A DNA stretch of 64,000 bases from Lutjanus erythropterus (lineage: Eukaryota; Chordata; Actinopteri; Lutjaniformes; Lutjanidae), in NCBI GenBank assembly GCA_020091685.1, contig CM034609.1, positions 19,851,204-19,915,203 of the forward strand, written 5' to 3'. Below the pieces are notes generated by a model that was given only the letters and a program-made list of their open reading frames with translations, was not told where the DNA came from and did no database searches. The position numbers and the translations under genes were made by a program. Shown here piece by piece: positions 58,701 through 64,000 of this stretch (positions are counted from its first letter, which is position 1; the number at the start of each line of letters is the position of its first letter).

Positions 58701-58913
58701 AATGCCGATTGTTTTTATTTTTTTTTCTTTTATAAGCAGCATTCTATGCATAGTTGATCCTGTGTCTTAATTCATGTTAAATAAATAGACATCAAATTTA
58801 AACACCAGTATACAAGTTCATAGTATAACTGCAGCTATTAGGGTCCCTGTAAGTCTGGGTCTCGAGGCAGATGCCTACCTCGCCCAAAAGTAAAGTCCGC
58901 CTCTGGTTCTTTG

Positions 58914-60614
58914 TGTCTTAGCAGGCAGCTTTAAAAAGGAGGGGTCAGAGTTCAGGGCAGATGTCAGCTAAGTGCCAAAATAGCTTGACCAAGGTCAAGT
59001 CACATGCATGTTTTCTCAAACATGCAGCAGATGCCCGATTACATTTGCTTTAGTCCCGCATAGCCAGATCTATTTAATCAGTATATTAATTTGTACATAT
59101 TTTACACAGTCAGCGTTACTTATAACTTGTAACTTGATTGAGTAGACTAAGGCTCGGAAAGCAGCTTAGTGTGAGTCTGGAAGGTCAGAGATCTTTCCTT
59201 GTTGAGCTCATCTGCCTAACTGCACAAACACACACTAATGCACAGACTCGTTCAGACAGGGCTTACTGCTGCTTTTTAATATGCTAGTAAATAAATGCTC
59301 ATGACTTTCACTGCTGATGTCTCTATTTTAATGAATATACTGCGGCACAAACAGCAACTACTATTATTGATATTAGTGATATTATTTTTATTTTAACTTG
59401 ATTGGAAACCACTGTAAATTTGAACAAGTTAGAGGGAACACTACATAACATCTGTGTTTTACAGCAATGCCATAGAAATAATGATGTCCTTCTGTGCTCA
59501 TTTTCTGCACTGTTGTGTATTGATTGTCAATTTAAACATTAACTGAAACAAAGTTAACAGGCTGTTGCTGTGTGATTAATAAAGCGGCGGAGAAGTCTGG
59601 AATGCCATGTTCTCCCAGCTGTAGTCGTACATTATGAGACTTCAGCTGACTCCTGAAAAAGAAGGAGCAGCGGGGGCAAAAAGATTAGGAGGCTTGTAAG
59701 AACTGGGCCAGCATATGAGATTCGCCCAGTCCTGCAGAGGTCAGCTTCTTCTGACCAAAGCAGAGCCATGGTTATTTCAGGAGACTAAGAGCCCACATCA
59801 CTGAAAGGTATTTTTTTCCATCAGTTTGTGTTAAAAGGCATATGACAGGAAAAATTGGCTGCAAGAGTAAGTTTAACATTCAAACTAGGACATTAGCTAC
59901 ACATCACTTTTCTTGATATTTAGGTCTCATAATCTTTTGCAGTAGTCTACTTTGCTGGAAATATAGGACATTTGTACCTCCCCCAGTGTGGTCCAGAATA
60001 ATTTCTCCTATGCAGTGCACTGCTTTTATGAGATCATTGCATCTTGTTGAATTAATCTGTTCCACACAAACAAGAACCCGCTCATTATCTTTAGATTGGT
60101 TCACTTATTGGACCAAGCTCAATTTGCTGTGGTCGGCATGTCACAGCACAGGAGGCATAAGCGTGAGATGCAACCGTGGCAAGATTTAAATAATGGCCTG
60201 CCTGAGGTGATACAGTACGAGAGAGTGAACATGGTGATCCCAGCATCAGTTATGACACCACCACTTCAACACGCTGCAATAGCATTTTAAGTGTGTGAGC
60301 TCTTGCACCATACACACACACACACACACACCACCCAAACATGCTAAAGTCTGTCCTACTGTCGATTTGCTGAGACTGTAGCCAAGGCAACAGTTTGTTC
60401 TGAAAAACTGTCACAACTTTACAGTCTTAAATGTTTCTCCTGAAACACATGGAGAGGTCAGTAAAAACTCAAGACAAAGACAGGCACATGACTGAGACAC
60501 ATCATTTCTTCACTGACGTGCATACCTTGGTCTTTTAATCCTAAATAACAAAAACAGCTTTAAGTGGTTTTTGTCATGCTGCTCTAAAGTAGTACTTTAA
60601 AAGTAAACCAGCAG
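58914..60614. other. intergenic with a short CA tract
   Basis: CA microsatellite at 60311-60331. ORFs such as 59986-60189 and 60096-60290 have no domain. No repeat delimited. Confidence 0.35.
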
Positions 60615-60680
60615 TAACTAGAAGAGTTCACTCAGTAGAGTACAGATCCCCACTAGGCAAGAGATGGTGAAGCACTGCTC
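60615..60680. repeat. short copy of the repeat at 10559
   Basis: AACTAGAAGAGTTCACTCAG, GAGTACAGATCCCCACTAGG and GAGATGGTGAAGCAC match the left part of 10559-11385 in order and orientation, with clear divergence. Confidence 0.55.
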
Positions 60681-62650
60681 TGTTTTTATAAATACTAGTT
60701 TATATGTGGGAATCATGCATGCCTGTTTTTTGTGCACGCACATCCGTGATCAACAGCATCCCGCAACTGAGTGTTGACTGCAGTGTGAGATTTGAGACAC
60801 ATTCTAGATAAACCTTCCTTTTTCTGTCTAGCAAAACAGAGAGAGCAACAGAGCATGTACACTGAGCAGTGTTTTGAGAAAGTTTGAGCGTGCACAGGGG
60901 ACCAAACCAAGACAGAAAAGTACTCAGCACATAGTGTGCAACATTATATTTCACTAATGGGAGAAAAGATGGGGTTAAACACTCAAGGCTGCACGGGGCA
61001 GCGTTCACCCTGCTGGGAAGCACGGGCGTCCCTTCTTTCTAATTAACAAGTACTTGACAGAGCTGCTCAGACAAACAAGGCAGCCGAGCACACAGCAGCC
61101 ATCTGCAGCGGCCTCGTCTGCCGAGGCTTTGATGCTGATTTGAGCCAATGATGAAGTAAGTCGCACTGACATCAGGCTGCACGCAGGCCTTTGAAGGGAG
61201 CAGACTCACACGACGGCTCACAATCTGTGCCGCAAGATGACAGGTCCACACAGATAAAGCCATCTGACAGTGGAGGAGGACCTCGAAGCCCGGAATAAAA
61301 ACAGAATATTGACATGAAACAAGACAGGAAGCACAAGTACCTGCACGACAAGCAGGTGATGATGGTGATACGATGTAAGTGTGCATATAAACGTATGCAC
61401 ACACACATGCTCACACCTGCGTATGGAGAACAATCATACCACAAACACATTGGATGGTTAGAGGAAAAGCAGTCAGACCTGAAAAAAATGAATGAATGCA
61501 ATTGTGTGTGTGTGTGCGCATATGTGTGCCACAGGAAAGTCCCCTGCACAGAGCTCATTGATCTGAGTCACCCCCCCCAATCCCCTCCACAGCTCTCTGG
61601 TATCAGCTGAGAGGAGGCTGATGGTCTTGGCTGCCACCCAGTCTCCCCCTACGTCTGACAAATGACATGCACTGTGGACCTGATGCTAAAACTCTGCCAT
61701 TATTGGTCAACACTGAATCATTACTCATTCCATAAAAAAACTGTCATGTCGGTTTTTGCGTCAAAAAACAATATTCTCTGTATTATGTCAGTGTAAAATG
61801 AGATCCATTACCTGTGCATCACTTTTCTGAGTTAATCTTTGGACTCTCCTGTGCTGATGTGGTTGTGCTTCTTTTAGATGTGGCAGTAACTAATAATACA
61901 CCTGACATGTTTGTTAGCTCAAAGCCCTTGTTCATGTATTTAAACTATATTTATTAGCAACGAAAGGTGTCTCTATAAGTCGCTCCGTTGGTCTGTCAGC
62001 CCGTCGGTCAGTTGGTCAGATTGAATGTTGCAAATTGCTGAGGTTATATGTCCAGAAAAGAATAGCTTGTTCAACAATATTTCTCTCTTTCTAGCTTCAC
62101 TGACTTGACACACTGGAAGGCAAGGCGAAAAGCTTGCTGTCCTAGAGCGAGATAAGACACAACAAATTGTTCAAATGGGGCAGTGCAAACTTTTAGACAG
62201 TCTCTTCTAGAGGGCATGCAGTGTTGCTACTGGTTGTATGCATGGGTGATGGAAGTACTCGCATGAAGAATGAAAAAAAAATAACTCTTGAGAGATGTTT
62301 CTTTCTGGAAATCACAGCATGAAGTTGGTGTTTGTTGGATTGTTGGTTTGAAGTATAATGACATCTTGACATTATAACATGATATATATAATTAAATACA
62401 TTCGGCCTTCAGACGTCGCTTATGTGTGGGTGAAAATGTCAGTGTATTTCATGCCAAAGAAAGGTCAGCCTGACCACCTTGCTTGAATGTTTATAGGCTC
62501 AGCTTTTAACTTAAATGAGACAAACTTCATCAGGTGGAATGGCTGCGGTCTGGGGCAAAGAATGGCTCTCACTCAGCTATACTGTTGCAGCGTCTTCCCT
62601 CAGAGCAGGCTGGGTGGTCTAGAGGGACTATCTATATCAGTATCACTTTA
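60681..62650. other. gene-free intergenic stretch
   Basis: Overlapping ORFs at 61039-61610 on both strands (up to 128 codons) have no domain and come from CA/TG-rich DNA near 61384-61410 and 61503-61520. Around 61985-62020 (GTCGGTCAGTTGGTCAG) is a probable repeat scrap. No exon recognised. Confidence 0.35.
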
Positions 62651-63056
62651 TTTGAAGGGGTGTGTATAAGGCTGTCATTACTCTGTCATAACCATGTAAC
62701 AACACCTGTTATGAGTCTTTATAGTGGTTGAGGGTTACTCCTGAGATGAGCCTTGTTACGTTTAGTGACATTTTTAAGACAAGTCCAATTGGCACAACTT
62801 TAGTTGAAGAAATTATTCATGACACCCTTAACAAAAGCATTTGACAGTGTAGAAAACATTATTGTTTGATTAATGTCAAGTTGTCATAACAAGTCAAGTT
62901 ATCATAACAAAGACATCTCAAACAATGTCAACTTTGCATTAAAAATAACAATTGAATGACATTTATTTTTTAAACATTAATTAAAATGCCCTCATGTTAA
63001 TGACGTATGTCATGACATGGTGAGTGTAATGACAGTCTTATGCACACCCCTTCAAA
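62651..63056. mobile_element. non-autonomous DNA transposon, 406 bp, 30-nt inverted ends
   Basis: Left end TTTGAAGGGGTGTGTATAAG, GCTGTCATTAC. Inverted right end TTTGAAGGGGTGTGCATAAG, ACTGTCATTAC. Only two mismatches in 30 nt. AGTAT lies just outside on both sides (62639-62643 and 63056-63060), a possible short duplication, though the left copy is separated by CACTTTA. The interior has repeated GTCATAACAAGTCAAG-type words and no ORF. The family is widespread in fish. Confidence 0.75.
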
Positions 63057-63064
63057 GTATTAAC

Positions 63065-63550
63065 AAAATACTTAGTGGCTAAATGCTCCACTATGTTCAC
63101 TTGCTAGTTGCTGATTTTGTCTTTCTGCCATTTGGTGCTGGAAGGATGGTGTGCTGTCAGGTTTTAAAGGCATAATATGCAACATTTTCCTAAAAAAGAA
63201 AAAAAAAACAATGTATTGATTCAGAAACATAATCCCTTTCAATCATCACTCATCTGCAGAGACCCTGCCGTCTGTGTGGATTTCTCATTATTTTGCTGTG
63301 CCCAGAATGCATTACCAACCCAAAATGTTGGTATCTGGGAATGAGAGACAACAATAAATCATATTTCTATTGTATTTTCAAACAGCACAAACAAATCCTA
63401 CTGATTCTACCTTTGAAGTTTTTTTTTTCACTAAAAATAGCTGCCCGCTGCTGAGAAACAAACCTGTAAGACTGTACCAAAACATTATATTTTCGTACAA
63501 TAAAAACAAAACAATGAGCTAAAAGATGCTACAGTGGAATTATAGTTGAT
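63065..63550 (+). repeat. dispersed repeat family A, copy 4, split by another repeat
   Basis: 63065-63160 (GTGGCTAAATGCTCCACTAT, TTGCTAGTTGCTGATTTTGT, GGTGCTGGAAGGATGGTG) and 63419-63500 (TTTTCACTAAAAATAGCTGC, CCGCTGCTGAGAAACAAACC) are adjacent in the copy at 7915-8030. Here they are parted by about 255 bases. Confidence 0.6.
63163..63418 (+). repeat. repeat inserted within family A copy 4
   Basis: Starts TTTTAAAGGCATAATATGCA then ACATTTTCC, continues ATCATCACTCATCTGCAGAG, TCTGGGAATGAGAGACAACA and CATATTTCTATTGTATTTTC. These are words of another fish repeat that begins TTAAAGGTATAATATGCAA. Its position inside family A makes it younger than that copy. Ends are not exact and no duplication longer than a T run is visible. 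Confidence 0.5.
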
Positions 63551-64000
63551 GCTCTGTGGGTTTGTCACTACAAGCGGCGCCTTTGACATTACACTGTTAT
63601 TTGATTATTATACAAATATTGGTTATAGCCCCTTGGCTGGAAACAGTTTTGCAGATCTGGTGTGTATATTTGATATCCCAGTTTGAGGAGAATGTGGAAC
63701 AACACAATCTTAATACTGCAAGGAGTTGTTGCACCCCCCACCCCAACCCCCCCACATACTCAAACATCTGCATCTTGTCTTTTCCCCTACTGACCAGGCT
63801 CAGATAGACTTTGCAAACAAACTTGTGCTGGCATTGTCACATATGATAGCACAAGAGGTAACAGAAAAAAGACTTTCTTTACACTGTTGAAACAGAATAC
63901 AAGATTCCTTCTCTTAGGATTTTGCTGCTCTGAAGATCTGAATCTTTGAAGAAGATTGTTCTAAAGATGAGTGGCATTTTATTATTTTTTTTTTCTTCTT
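63551..64000. other. intergenic, window end, no feature seen
   Basis: One ORF at 63556-63807 (+, 83 codons) with a hydrophobic start but no recognised family. A CCCCCACCCC-rich segment lies near 63733-63754. The window ends in a T run. Confidence 0.35.

Larger units (their letters stand above)
58089..58905. mobile_element. hAT-type element, 817 bp, target duplication GTTCTTTG
   Basis: A perfect 8-bp duplication GTTCTTTG flanks it (58081-58088 and 58906-58913). The ends are imperfect inverted repeats: CAGGGGTGGATTTAG on the left and CAGAGGCGGACTTTAC inverted on the right, with further matches at GGG and GGCA. No transposase ORF. The interior contains at least two other repeat fragments (58291-58485 and 58565-58700), so either they inserted into it or it is composite. 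Confidence 0.8.

Noticed and set aside
5600-64000. plppr4 exons on the + strand
   Set aside because: No frame with the LLPCFYFVELPI-like or GEGILYC-like words of that family was seen.
1-64000. CRISPR arrays, prophage, operons or other prokaryotic systems
   Set aside because: No regularly spaced direct repeats with unique spacers, no dense coding, and clear vertebrate exon and SINE/LINE/hAT content.
1-64000. Endogenous retrovirus or LTR element
   Set aside because: No paired long terminal repeats, primer binding site or polyprotein frame was recognised.

Overview
The window looks like nuclear DNA of a ray-finned fish, probably a percomorph. I infer this from one vertebrate coding exon with a consensus splice donor, from many long CA/GT microsatellites, and from repeat families familiar from percomorph genomes: a tRNA-derived SINE, hAT-type non-autonomous elements with 8-bp target duplications, fold-back elements, and L2/CR1-like LINE scraps. 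I cannot name the species. There is no bacterial or organelle gene organisation, and no operon, CRISPR array or functional RNA gene.

Layout. Only one stretch is convincingly coding: 4919-5122 on the minus strand, the first coding exon of plppr5 (phospholipid phosphatase-related protein 5, a neuronal multi-pass membrane protein). Its intron 1 starts at 4918 and fills 1-4918; the remaining exons lie beyond base 1. Just upstream of the start codon (5123 to about 5560) is a strongly pyrimidine-rich leader (purine-rich on the + strand). It contains a 49-codon upstream ORF whose stop overlaps the plppr5 start codon. From about 5.6 kb to 64 kb I find no exon. This is a gene-poor 5' flank of a developmental brain gene, filled with old, often nested transposons and with unique stretches that might hold enhancers. 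In mammals PLPPR5 lies head to head with PLPPR4 across a long gap, so this flank may be the fish equivalent of part of that gap (inference).

Transposon content by position. 827-1774: hAT-type element with target duplication CTTCTAAT, itself carrying an insertion. 3266-3746: element with 24-nt inverted ends. 7495-8060, 17600-18150, 52590-52805 and 63065-63550: copies of one dispersed repeat. 10559-11385: old repeat with internal tandem blocks. 20522-20725: SINE with an 11-bp duplication. 23298-23860: TA-flanked MITE. 26938-27720: minus-strand LINE 3' end interrupted by a DNA transposon. 32758-33677: deleted hAT element with duplication AAAGGTAC and a decayed BED zinc-finger exon. 35600-37240 and 50725-51436: large inverted-repeat elements. 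42738-43450: GGGTTA-rich repeat split by a TTAA-flanked insert. 54380-54600: decayed LINE reverse transcriptase. 58089-58905: hAT-type element with duplication GTTCTTTG carrying other repeats. 62651-63056: element with 30-nt inverted ends.

The most informative content is the set of insertion scars, several with target duplications that can be read directly, which give the order of events. I did not find a clearly new biological system. The best leads are the hAT element with its BED exon, splice donor and duplicated CRE-like promoter block, the TTAA-flanked insert family, and the overlapping upstream ORF of plppr5.
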